From positions 21,714 through 66,568 of the forward strand of contig JAJPXG010000057.1 in the NCBI GenBank assembly GCA_021205565.1: a DNA stretch of 44,855 nucleotides, given 5' to 3'. The position numbers and the translations under genes are program-made. Origin of the DNA: Lachnospiraceae bacterium. Its GTDB lineage: Bacteria > Bacillota > Clostridia > Lachnospirales > Lachnospiraceae. The notes below the pieces were generated by a model. It was given only the letters and a program-made list of their open reading frames with translations. It ran no database searches and was not told the origin of the DNA. Below are positions 1 to 8,097 of the stretch, in pieces. Position 1 is the stretch's first letter. Each line of letters opens with the position of its first letter.

Positions 1-1
1 T

Positions 2-178
2 GATAACCCCGGACTGGAACGGATGATGCAGCAGAAACCCGCTGGGCGGCAGGTGTCGGAGGAAAGGCCGGCACCTGCCCCCGATTCCCCCTGCTATGAC
101 TGTGGTTATGGCAAGGGGCGGCGCTGTGTGGGTATCTGCTACAAAAAGCTGATGAGCGAAAGGAGGAAAACAGCTTGA
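2..178 (+). CDS. C-terminal part of a Cys-rich ICE protein (…CYDCGYGKGRRCVGICYKK…), cut by window start
   Basis: Open frame from base 2 to TGA at 176-178, overlapping the TTG start of topB. Same CxxC-x-GxxCVGIC motif and same position before topB as on the minus strand at 44638-44775. Confidence 0.6.
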   Translation, partial: DNPGLERMMQQKPAGRQVSEERPAPAPDSPCYDCGYGKGRRCVGICYKKLMSERRKTA

Positions 179-491
179 AGTTAGTAATTGCAGAAAAGCC
201 CAGCGTGGCGCAGAGTTTAGCCGCTGTGCTGGGCGCAAAGGAACGTGGACAGGGATATTTGCAGGGAAACGGTTATGTGGTGTCCTGGTGTGTGGGGCAT
301 CTCATCGGGCTGGCGGCGGCTGACGCTTATGATGCCCGGTATTCCAAATGGTGCTACGAAGATCTGCCTATTATCCCGGAAGAATGGAAATACACGGTGG
401 CACCGGATAAAAAAGACCAGTATGAGGTGCTGGTTTCCCTGATGAACCGTCCGGATGTGGAAAGCCTTGTGTGCGCTACGGATGTAGGACG
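175..491 (+). pseudogene. topB: DNA topoisomerase III, 5' fragment
   Basis: LVIAEKPSVAQSLAAVLGAKE…VSWCVGHLIGL…CATDVGR matches the TopB N-terminus and the intact copy at 42533-44641. Homology stops after CATDVGR, where GREGE is expected. Confidence 0.85.
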
Positions 492-538
492 GATTTTGCG
501 GACATTCAAAATAAAAAAGAATTTGGAGGTAACAGACA

Positions 539-913
539 ATGGCAAAATCATTATTTGAAGAAATGGGCGGCAGATACGAGAAGCAGGGCGATTATTTAAT
601 TCCTTGCCTTACATTGCCCACCGAGGAAGAACAGCCGATAGGCATATGGGGACAGCGGCATTTGCGGTATCTAAAGGAACACCACAAAGGTACATATATC
701 AATCTACTGACAAGCGGCAGACTGAATACCTATCTTGTCGAGATTGATAAGCAGGCACAGGAGCGCTTTGAAAGACTCTTAGAAGAAATGAAATGGGCGC
801 AGGGCATAACGGAACAGCTAAAGGCTGAAAATGCTTTAGAATGGGTTGGGAGAATAAATAATATAAGGGCGTGTGCGAGGGAGATTGTGGAGAAAGAAAT
901 TATATATGTTTAA
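539..913 (+). CDS. tnpV: TnpV family transposon-encoded protein (copy 1, stand-alone)
   Basis: GDYLIP…YLKEHHKGTYINLLTSGRLNTYLVEIDKQA…WVGRINNIRACAREIVEKEIIY aligns with the copies at 36483-36839 and 24588-24755. Confidence 0.8.
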   Translation: MAKSLFEEMGGRYEKQGDYLIPCLTLPTEEEQPIGIWGQRHLRYLKEHHKGTYINLLTSGRLNTYLVEIDKQAQERFERLLEEMKWAQGITEQLKAENALEWVGRINNIRACAREIVEKEIIYV

Positions 914-920
914 GTAGCAA

Positions 921-950
921 AGCAGCAGGGAAAATCTCTGCTGCTTTTTT
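921..950 (+). terminator. Intrinsic terminator after tnpV
   Basis: AGCAGCAG-n9-CTGCTGCT followed by TTTTT. Confidence 0.8.
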
Positions 951-1000
951 CGGAAAGGTTTTGTAAATGAAAACTATATATGAATATAAAGCGAAGCAGA

Positions 1001-1049
1001 TTGACAAAAGCGTGTTAGTAGAATATAATTAAACCGAAGGTTTAATTAT
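1001..1049 (+). promoter_or_regulatory. Consensus sigma-70 promoter with palindromic operator
   Basis: TTGACA (1001-1006), 17 bp, TATAAT (1024-1029). Perfect 11-bp-arm palindrome ATAATTAAACC-GAA-GGTTTAATTAT (1025-1049) overlaps the -10. Confidence 0.85.
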
Positions 1050-1066
1050 TGAAAGGAGAGATACAG

Positions 1067-1705
1067 ATGGCACGCAGAAAAAAAGAACCCAAAAGTGTAC
1101 ATAGAGAAAATATTGCGGCTGCTGCTTCCTCGTTGTTTATGGAGAAAGGGATTACGGCAACTTCCATGAATGAGATTGCAAAAGTGGCTGGATATAGCAA
1201 AGCGACATTATATGTGTATTTTGAGAACAAAGAGGAAATAATCGGATTTTTAGTATTGGATAGCATGAAAAAGCTTTACAGTTATATAACTTCTGCATTG
1301 GAGCAGCAGGAGGATACAAAATCGAGATATGATATGATTTGCCGAGGATTAGTCCTATATCAAGAAGAGTTTCCTTTTTATTTTAAAATGGTGTTAGATA
1401 AAATTAACATTGATTTTGAAAGCCAGAACTATTTACCCGAAGAAAAAGAAACTTATCAAATTGGGGAGGAAATAAATGAAAAAATAAAGGATTTTTTAAA
1501 AAGCGGCATAAAAAAGGGCGATTTGCGTGATGACATAAAAATCATACCTACTATCTTTCAGTTTTGGGGTATGTTGTCAGGGCTTATCCAGTTGGCAGAA
1601 AATAAAGAAGAATACATTGAAAAAACAATGCACTTATCTAAAATTCAATTTTTAAAGAATGGTTTTGATATGCTGTACCATTCGATTGAAAAGAGGAGGG
1701 GATAA
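1067..1705 (+). CDS. TetR/AcrR family transcriptional regulator
   Basis: N-terminal HTH: NIAAAASSLFMEKGITATSMNEIAKVAGYSKATLYVYFENKEEI. SD AAAGGAG before ATG 1067. Confidence 0.92.
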   Translation: MARRKKEPKSVHRENIAAAASSLFMEKGITATSMNEIAKVAGYSKATLYVYFENKEEIIGFLVLDSMKKLYSYITSALEQQEDTKSRYDMICRGLVLYQEEFPFYFKMVLDKINIDFESQNYLPEEKETYQIGEEINEKIKDFLKSGIKKGDLRDDIKIIPTIFQFWGMLSGLIQLAENKEEYIEKTMHLSKIQFLKNGFDMLYHSIEKRRG

Positions 1706-1706
1706 A

Positions 1707-2275
1707 ATGAACAAGAAATCGGTACTTGCAATTTTAGGTAGCCCCCATAGAAACGGAAAGACGGCAGCTATGATGGATATTGCAATCCGTAGAGCCGAGG
1801 AAAATGGTTATATGGTAACTAAAATAAATCTGTATGAGAAGAATATCTCATTCTGCACGGGATGCAGAAGTTGTATTGAAACAAAAATTTGTACGCAAAA
1901 GGATGACATACAGGAAATTATCAAGCATTTGCATGAATGCCAGATAGTTTTTCTTGCGGCTCCTGTTTATTGGGCAAATGTTCCCGCCATTGTAAAAAAC
2001 TTATTTGACCGATTATTAGGAACGGCTATGGAAGAAACAAGCACTTTTCCAAAACCACGACTGCAAGGAAAAAATATATGATTCTGACTTCCTGCAATAC
2101 CCCATTTCCATTTTCATGGATATTTGGACAAAGCAGGAGGGCAGTACGCAATATGGACGAATTCTTTAAAACTGCAGGCATGAAGCCAATAGGAAAAGTT
2201 GTTTATGCAGGCGCAGCTTCTAAAAAAGGTCTGTCAAAGCAGATAGCCAGAAAGATTGAGAGGTGTTTGAAATGA
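1707..2275 (+). pseudogene. NADPH-dependent FMN reductase / flavodoxin-like protein, frame broken at an A-run
   Basis: MNKKSVLAILGSPHRNGKTAAMMDIA… (1707-2081) continues in the -1 frame as MILTSCNTPFPFSWIFGQSRRAV… (2078-2275). The switch lies at GGAAAAAAT just before an ATGA overlap. Confidence 0.8.
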
Positions 2276-2676
2276 GAATATCCAAGAAGAAAGTAATTTC
2301 ATTTATTGTCGTATTTCTTTTTCTTGTTGGTTTGGTTTGGGGAGCAGTTTATCTAAAAAAAGTTGCTGATTATAAGCGAGCTGTAAAGGAAACTGCTTTT
2401 GATGAAATAGATGTTACTAATGTTTCTGATGGAAGTTATATCGGAGAATATGATGTGAATTTTATATATGCCAAAGTGGAAGTTACTGTGGAAGATGGAA
2501 TGATTGTAAGTATTAACATTTTGGAGCATAGGCATGAACGTGGAAAAGCCGCAGAAACAGTCATAGAGAAAATAATTGAAGAACAGAAAATTGATGTTGA
2601 TTCAATCTCTGGGGCAACGAATTCAAGCACTGTCATTAAAAAAGCTGTTGAAAATGCACTCAAAGGAGATCAGTAA
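2272..2676 (+). CDS. FMN-binding domain protein, membrane anchored
   Basis: N-terminal TM segment (VISFIVVFLFLVGLVWGAVYL), then DGSYIGEYD…VEVTVEDGMIVSI…DSISGATNSSTVIKKAV. SGATNSS resembles a flavinylation motif. ATGA overlap with the upstream gene. Confidence 0.85.
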   Translation: MRISKKKVISFIVVFLFLVGLVWGAVYLKKVADYKRAVKETAFDEIDVTNVSDGSYIGEYDVNFIYAKVEVTVEDGMIVSINILEHRHERGKAAETVIEKIIEEQKIDVDSISGATNSSTVIKKAVENALKGDQ

Positions 2677-2679
2677 AAT

Positions 2680-2871
2680 ATGAATGAAAAAACAAAATGG
2701 ATACACTGTCCTGTTTGCGGAAGTAAGACACGTGATAGAATCAGAGAAGATACTGTTTTGAAAAACTATCCTCTCTACTGTCCAAAATGCAAGCAGGAAA
2801 CATTGATTGATGTAAAGAATATGCAGATAACACTCATCACAGAGCCAGACGCACAGACGCAGAGCCGATGA
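2680..2871 (+). CDS. Cysteine-rich KTR protein (Tn916 orf6-like)
   Basis: TKWIHCPVCGSKTRDRIREDTVLKNYPLYCPKCKQETLIDVK…EPDAQTQSR. Confidence 0.85.
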   Translation: MNEKTKWIHCPVCGSKTRDRIREDTVLKNYPLYCPKCKQETLIDVKNMQITLITEPDAQTQSR

Positions 2872-2905
2872 ACTTGTGAGAATAAATCTCACAGATCATC
2901 GGCTC
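2862..2905 (+). terminator. Hairpin terminator overlapping the KTR stop codon
   Basis: GAGCCGATGA … TCATCGGCTC with an inner TGTGAGA/TCTCACA stem, followed by a T-rich tract. Confidence 0.7.
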
Positions 2906-2933
2906 TATTCTTTTATACAATACAGGCAGGGCA

Positions 2934-2968
2934 AGCCCACCAAATAAAAAAACGAGGTTTGGTGGGCT
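2934..2968. terminator. Hairpin / bidirectional terminator candidate
   Basis: Perfect 11-bp stem AGCCCACCAAA-n13-TTTGGTGGGCT. Confidence 0.5.
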
Positions 2969-3345
2969 GTATTTCCATACCCTGATTACCCTCTGACTTC
3001 GTTTTTGGAGTTTGGAGGGATTTTTTATGCGTTGGTCTAAGACTATCGCTCTGCTGCTTATCCGAAGCGGCAGCTACATACATAGTATCATGGATTAGCA
3101 GAGGAACTTTGTTAAAAAAATCTCTGTTATTGCATGGTATTCTTTTACCCTCAAAACAGAAGTCAAATTTCTACAAGATAGAACTGATACACCCTACAAC
3201 CGTGAAGGTCTGACAGCCTTTGCGGTTTTTCTTTTGTCGTTTTTTGTCTGGCGGCAGGACAAGCCCGCTTCGCACACGGGATGCCGCTCCCCGCCTGCCA
3301 GTCTGAATTTTCACTCAAAAAAATTCAGACTGGAGGTAAAGATAA

Positions 3346-3780
3346 GTGGCGTACAATCACGGACGGGAAGAACGCAAGTGGCGTATCTGGAAAGAGAACG
3401 AAGAAAAGATACTGCGGGATTGTGGCGTTGAAGAAAGTGTCATTGAAGAAATCCGCACATATGACAGGGCAGATTTTAATTCCAACCGACGGTTCTACCG
3501 ATGGACAAATGATGTGGCGGAGTATCTGGAAGAAATGGCGGATACAGAGCCGCAGGCAGAGATACATTCCGTTTCGGATTTATTGGACGAGATTGAAAAT
3601 GAAAATCTGTATCGTGCATTACTTACGGTGGACAAGCGTACCCTTCAAATCGTCCTGCTGAAAATGCAGGGCTATTCTACAAAGGAGATTGCCCCCATTG
3701 TCCACTTGACAACAGGGGCGATTTACGCAAGGTTAGACCACCTTCGGAAAAAGCTGCGGCAATTCAAGAAAGAAATCTAA
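3346..3780 (+). CDS. Sigma-70-like (region 4 HTH) regulator
   Basis: DKRTLQIVLLKMQGYSTKEIAPIVHLTTGAIYARLDHLRKKLRQF resembles sigma region 4. Confidence 0.75.
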   Translation: MAYNHGREERKWRIWKENEEKILRDCGVEESVIEEIRTYDRADFNSNRRFYRWTNDVAEYLEEMADTEPQAEIHSVSDLLDEIENENLYRALLTVDKRTLQIVLLKMQGYSTKEIAPIVHLTTGAIYARLDHLRKKLRQFKKEI

Positions 3781-3804
3781 AATCATGCTTTCCTATGGGC
3801 TATT

Positions 3805-3831
3805 GGGTGAGAGGTCAAAAACCTCTCACCC
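3805..3831 (+). terminator. Perfect 11-bp hairpin between the two sigma-like genes
   Basis: GGGTGAGAGGT-CAAAA-ACCTCTCACCC followed by ATTTTC. Confidence 0.6.
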
Positions 3832-3856
3832 ATTTTCATAGCAGGAGGAAAGCAGG

Positions 3857-4330
3857 ATGTCATATCGGACAAAGTCATACACGCTTCGGGAAGAAATCAC
3901 GGAGGACAGTACAAAGTATTTTATCAGCTTTAAGGACGGGCAGGGAGCTTATCACGAATTGGAAGTTTCCCATGCGTTCTATATGGAGTTTCGGAGGTTG
4001 GAGCTGAACAACCGAAAGATACAGAACTGGGATCAGCGGCACAGGGAGTTTAACGAGGTATGGGACGAAACGCTGAACAGGCGGGCATTAAGGCTGCCGA
4101 AAAGTGTGGACGAGCAAATCATTGAGGCAGAACGGGACGAACTGCTCTATCGGGCAATCCACACACTGCCCGAACCACAGAAGCGACGTTTCCTGCTCCA
4201 TTACGAATACGGGTACACCTACCGCAGCATTGGCGTACTGGAACACCGTCGTGAGGAAACCGTGAGAAAATCCACCATCCTTGCAAGGGATAAAGTGAGG
4301 GCGGTTATGCAGAAATATCTCCGCTCCTGA
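3857..4330 (+). CDS. Sigma-70-like regulator
   Basis: LLYRAIHTLPEPQKRRFLLHYEYGYTYRSIGVLEHRREETVRKSTILARDKVRAVM. SD present. Confidence 0.7.
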   Translation: MSYRTKSYTLREEITEDSTKYFISFKDGQGAYHELEVSHAFYMEFRRLELNNRKIQNWDQRHREFNEVWDETLNRRALRLPKSVDEQIIEAERDELLYRAIHTLPEPQKRRFLLHYEYGYTYRSIGVLEHRREETVRKSTILARDKVRAVMQKYLRS

Positions 4331-4432
4331 AAAACTGTCGGAATCAGAACGCGGAACATCAGCCGCCAGAGGGCGGCGTTACATACCGCTGCCGATACGG
4401 GCGGAGGTAAAAATTTTAAGGAGGTTACGCCT

Positions 4433-4498
4433 ATGTATCATTACAAAACCAGACGGAAGGAGGACACCTATGCAGAAGTTACAGACGGTAGACGCTGA
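4433..4498 (+). CDS. 21-aa leader ORF overlapping the ATPase start
   Basis: AAGGAGG-n7-ATG; translation MYHYKTRRKEDTYAEVTDGRR. Confidence 0.4.
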   Translation: MYHYKTRRKEDTYAEVTDGRR

Positions 4499-5465
4499 CA
4501 CCCTGCTCTATGAGCCGCTTGAAAAGCCGAGGTTCGTGGTGGACGGTCTGATACCCACAGGCTTAATCCTGTTCTGCGGCGCACAGAAAATCGGCAAGAG
4601 CTGGCTGATGTTAAAACTCTGTCTTTGTGTGTCACAGGGATTGCCCTTGTGGGAAATGAAAACGGCGGAGGGGGATGTGCTGTACCTCTGCCTTGAGGAC
4701 ACCTTCAGCCGCATACAGGACAGATTATTTCAAGTGACGGACGAAGCAAGCGGGCGGCTCCACTTTGCGGTGGCAAGCTGTAAATTATCAGACGGTCTGA
4801 TCGTCCAGTTGGAGGACTATCTGAAAGACTATCCCGACAGCAGGCTCATTGTCATTGATACCTTGCAGAAAGTCCGCACCGCTTCTAAGGACAACGCCTA
4901 TGCCAGTGATTACGGGGACATTTCCCTTATCAAAGATTTTGCGGACAGACATTCCCTTGCGGTCATTGTGGTTCATCACATCCGAAAGCAGAACGACAGC
5001 GATGTATTCAACAAAGTATCGGGTACGACAGGTTTAACGGGGAGTGCCGACACGACCTTTGTATTGGAAAAGGAAAACCGTGCGTCTGATACCGCAAGGC
5101 TGTATGTGACGGGCAGGGATACGCCCTATCAGGAATTTATCCTGCGTTTCCGTGATTGCAGTTGGGAGTTGGTGGAGAGGAAAACGCAGGAGCAGCTTGC
5201 GAAAGAAGCCATACCCGATGTCCTTTTTCGGTTGGTAAAGTTTATGCAGGATAAAACGGAATGGTCTGGGACGGCAACGGAACTGATAGCGGCTATGGGG
5301 GAAACAGAAACCGTCCCCGCAGTCATTACAAAATGGCTCAATGAATACCGAACCACATTCCTAAGTGAAAACAGTATCGGTTATCAGTACAGCCGCAGGA
5401 AAGAGGGCAGGCAGATTGCCCTCACAAGAAAGGCGGGTGACAGCGATGACAGCAATGACGGTTAG
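4470..5465 (+). CDS. AAA family ATPase (RepA/RecA-fold)
   Basis: Walker A GAQKIGKSW, Walker B RLIVIDTLQKV, VIVVHHIRK. Confidence 0.85.
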   Translation: MQKLQTVDADTLLYEPLEKPRFVVDGLIPTGLILFCGAQKIGKSWLMLKLCLCVSQGLPLWEMKTAEGDVLYLCLEDTFSRIQDRLFQVTDEASGRLHFAVASCKLSDGLIVQLEDYLKDYPDSRLIVIDTLQKVRTASKDNAYASDYGDISLIKDFADRHSLAVIVVHHIRKQNDSDVFNKVSGTTGLTGSADTTFVLEKENRASDTARLYVTGRDTPYQEFILRFRDCSWELVERKTQEQLAKEAIPDVLFRLVKFMQDKTEWSGTATELIAAMGETETVPAVITKWLNEYRTTFLSENSIGYQYSRRKEGRQIALTRKAGDSDDSNDG

Positions 5466-5495
5466 ATTGGGATGCCCCCTGCTCCTGTCACTGTC
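5435..5495. repeat. Quasi-palindromic repeat unit 1
   Basis: GGGTGACAGCGATGACAGCAATGACGGTTAGATTGGGATGCCCCCTGCTCCTGTCACTGTC. Confidence 0.7.
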
Positions 5496-5531
5496 GTTGG
5501 AGGTGTGCGAAGATTGGCGGTTCTGCCCTTC

Positions 5532-5588
5532 GGGTGACAGTGATGACAGCGGTGACGGTAATGTTGGGATATCCTGCCACTGTCACCC
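5532..5588. repeat. Quasi-palindromic repeat unit 2
   Basis: GGGTGACAGTGATGACAGCGGTGACGGTAATGTTGGGATATCCTGCCACTGTCACCC. Confidence 0.75.
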
Positions 5589-5707
5589 TGCGGGAGAACA
5601 CCCCGTAAACGCTAAGTGCAGACGTGGGATTTCCTCGCCTTTTCCTCGGCTCGTAAATCCACCCCTGCGTCAGAAAAATCCTCTGATTTTTCCGACAGCG
5701 TTTACAG

Positions 5708-5725
5708 GGTGTAACACACTACACC
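5708..5725 (-). promoter_or_regulatory. oriT: MobV/pMV158-type oriT core
   Basis: Minus strand GGTGTA-GTGTG/T-TACACC matches the architecture of the pMV158 core GTATA-GTGTG/T-TATAC, just upstream of a MobV gene. Confidence 0.75.
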
Positions 5726-5831
5726 TTGCAGGCAAGGAGCGTGTGCCAGACGTTCCCTCTGGACTCCCTTATGGTGGCAGGGCTTTGCCCTGCGTATCCG
5801 CCGCTCCCCGCTTCGGATACAAGAATGGTGC

Positions 5832-5896
5832 GGGTGACGGTGACAGTGCCGAGGGGTATCCCAAAACTGCTGTCATCACTGTCACCGCCGTCACCC
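5832..5896. repeat. Quasi-palindromic repeat unit 3 (inverted relative to 1 and 2)
   Basis: Reverse complement reads GGGTGACGGCGGTGACAGTGATGACAGCAGTTTTGGGATACCCCTCGGCACTGTCACCGTCACCC. Confidence 0.75.
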
Positions 5897-5936
5897 AGAG
5901 AATGATTACCCGCCGAAAGAAAGGAGGAATCCCGCC

Positions 5937-6902
5937 ATGCCATATGCAATCCTGCGTTTCCAGAAACGCAAGGCAGGCAGCATAGCGAGTTGTGAACGCC
6001 ACAACGAGCGCAGGAAAGAAGCCTACAAGAGCAATCCCGATATTGATGTGGAACGCTCAAAACTGAATTACCACCTCGTCAACCCGCCACGTTACACCTA
6101 CAAGAAAGAAATAAATCGTATGGTAAAAGAAGCGGGCTGTAAAGTGCGGCGGGACAGTGTGATGATGGTGGAAACGCTCATTACCGCATCGCCAGAGTTT
6201 ATGAACAGCTTACCGCCCGAAGAACAGAAAAAGTATTTTACGATGGCTCTGGACTTCATTGCGGAGCGTGTCGGCAGACAGAATATCCTCTCCGCTGTTG
6301 TCCACATGGACGAGAAAACGCCCCATATGCACTTATGCTTTGTGCCGATTACGCCCGATAACAGGCTGTCGGCAAAAGCCTTTTTAGGAAACCAGAAATC
6401 CTTATCCCAATGGCAGAGCGACTACCATGAGCGTATGTCCTCACGGTGGGATGAACTGGAACGGGGGCAGTCCTCAATGGAAACGGGGCGAAAGCATATC
6501 CCCACATGGCTTTTTAAGATGGGTACGAGATTGGATAAGCAGTATGAAGAAATCGTGTCTGCCCTGTCTGATATTAACGCCTTTAACGCAGGAAAGAAGC
6601 GTGATAAAGCACTGGAAATATTAGCTTCATGGCTGCCAGAAATGGAGAAATTCTCAAAGGAAATCCATAAGCAGGACAGCTATATCAAGAATTTGAAAGC
6701 AAGAATCGGGGAAGAAGCCGACTATGCAGGGCGTATGCGGGATGAAAAATATGCGGAGGAACTGAAAGTACAAAAAGCCAATCAGAGGATATTTGAGTTG
6801 CAGAAAACCAATCAGCAGATGGAGCGATTATTAAAAAAGATACCGCCAGAAGTGCTTGACGAGATACAGGAATCAAACAGAAACCAGACCAGAGAAAGGT
6901 AG
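5937..6902 (+). CDS. MobV (Pre/Mob) relaxase, TnpZ-like
   Basis: MPYAILRFQKRKAGSIASCERHNER; HMDEKTPHMHLCFVPIT histidine motif; coiled-coil C-terminus. SD AAAGGAGG. Confidence 0.92.
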   Translation: MPYAILRFQKRKAGSIASCERHNERRKEAYKSNPDIDVERSKLNYHLVNPPRYTYKKEINRMVKEAGCKVRRDSVMMVETLITASPEFMNSLPPEEQKKYFTMALDFIAERVGRQNILSAVVHMDEKTPHMHLCFVPITPDNRLSAKAFLGNQKSLSQWQSDYHERMSSRWDELERGQSSMETGRKHIPTWLFKMGTRLDKQYEEIVSALSDINAFNAGKKRDKALEILASWLPEMEKFSKEIHKQDSYIKNLKARIGEEADYAGRMRDEKYAEELKVQKANQRIFELQKTNQQMERLLKKIPPEVLDEIQESNRNQTRER

Positions 6903-6909
6903 GAAGTGA

Positions 6910-7764
6910 ATGAAGAAACAGGATTTTACCGTGTTAAAGATTAAGGATTTGCACCCGTTCCCCGACAATCCGTTCCATGTGGTGGAGGACGAAGCACTCA
7001 TAGAAATGGCAGAGAGCATTAAGGAATTTGGAATCGTTACGCCGATAATCACACGCCCGAAAGAGGACGGGGACGGTTATGAGGTCATCGCAGGACAGCG
7101 GCGTGTCCGTGCATCCGAGCTTGCAGGGATAGATACCGCCCCCGCCTTTGTCCTGCCCTTAGACCGTGACCGAGCCATCATTACCCTTGTGGACAGCAAC
7201 TTGCAGCGCGAAAATATCCTGCCGAGCGAGCGTGCATTCGCCTACAAGATGAAATTAGAAGCCATGAAGCGGCAGGGTTTCCGTACCGATTTAACTTCTG
7301 CCCAAGTTGGGGAGAAGTTGACTTCGGTGGAGCAGCTTGCGAAGCAGAGCGCAAACAGCCGCACCCAGATACAGCGGTTTATCCGATTGACGGAACTGAT
7401 ACCGCCGATTTTGCAGATGGTGGACGAGGGGAAAATTGCCCTCACGCCTGCGGTGGAGCTGTCCTTTCTGAAGAAAGACGAGCAGGAAAATCTATTTGCC
7501 ACAATGGAGAGCGAGGAGGCAACTCCTTCATTGTCACAGGCACAGCGCATGAAAAAGCTGAGCCAGTCGGGGCGGCTCGATATGGATAAGATATTTTCCA
7601 TTATGACCGAGGAAAAGGGAAACCAGAAAGAAACCATGAAAATCGGTATGGAGAAGCTGCGCCGGTATTTCCCCAAAGGCACAACGCCGAAGCAGATGGA
7701 GGATACCATTCTTCGATTGTTGGAACGTGAATTGCAGAAAAAACGGAGCAGGGACAGCCGATAA
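6910..7764 (+). CDS. ParB/RepB/Spo0J-type protein
   Basis: LKIKDLHPFPDNPF…MAESIKEFGIVTPIITRP…YEVIAGQRRVRASELAG…NLQRENILPSERA. Confidence 0.92.
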   Translation: MKKQDFTVLKIKDLHPFPDNPFHVVEDEALIEMAESIKEFGIVTPIITRPKEDGDGYEVIAGQRRVRASELAGIDTAPAFVLPLDRDRAIITLVDSNLQRENILPSERAFAYKMKLEAMKRQGFRTDLTSAQVGEKLTSVEQLAKQSANSRTQIQRFIRLTELIPPILQMVDEGKIALTPAVELSFLKKDEQENLFATMESEEATPSLSQAQRMKKLSQSGRLDMDKIFSIMTEEKGNQKETMKIGMEKLRRYFPKGTTPKQMEDTILRLLERELQKKRSRDSR

Positions 7765-7809
7765 TCTTTTCTTTTCGGTTGGTAAATGCAGGGCATTGAA
7801 GGATAGAAA

Positions 7810-8037
7810 ATGCGTGAAATTCAGTATGAGATTGTAAAAGAAATCGCTGTATTATCTAGAAACAGCGGCGGCTATACAAAGGAAATCAACCTTATCGCAT
7901 GGAACGGGCATGAGCCGAAGATTGACATCCGCAGCTTTTCCTCGAACCGTGAGAAATGCGGCAGGGGGATTACGCTTTCCGCAGACGAAGCGGCGGCACT
8001 CTTAGAAGTATTGAAGAAGGAACTGGATCACAGATAG
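7810..8037 (+). CDS. YdbC/PC4-like ssDNA-binding small protein
   Basis: EINLIAWNGHEPKIDIRSF…KCGRGITLSADEAAALLEVLKKEL. Confidence 0.6.
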   Translation: MREIQYEIVKEIAVLSRNSGGYTKEINLIAWNGHEPKIDIRSFSSNREKCGRGITLSADEAAALLEVLKKELDHR

Positions 8038-8097
8038 TTGATGGCGGCGTGGAGTGTCTGCGGACGCTCCCGCCCTGCCTTGCAGGGAGGGTTTTAG

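Noticed and set aside
2934-3232. Possible riboswitch or tet(M)-like leader in the gap after the KTR gene
   Set aside because: Only terminator-like hairpins and Tn916-like noncoding sequence were visible; no known aptamer core recognised.
5435-5896. CRISPR array
   Set aside because: Only three units, one inverted, with unequal spacing and internal dyad symmetry; no cas genes.
5365-5985. 206-aa ORF through the repeat/oriT interval
   Set aside because: Overlaps the ATPase end and the MobV start in another frame and runs across the repeat units and oriT; no SD or domain.
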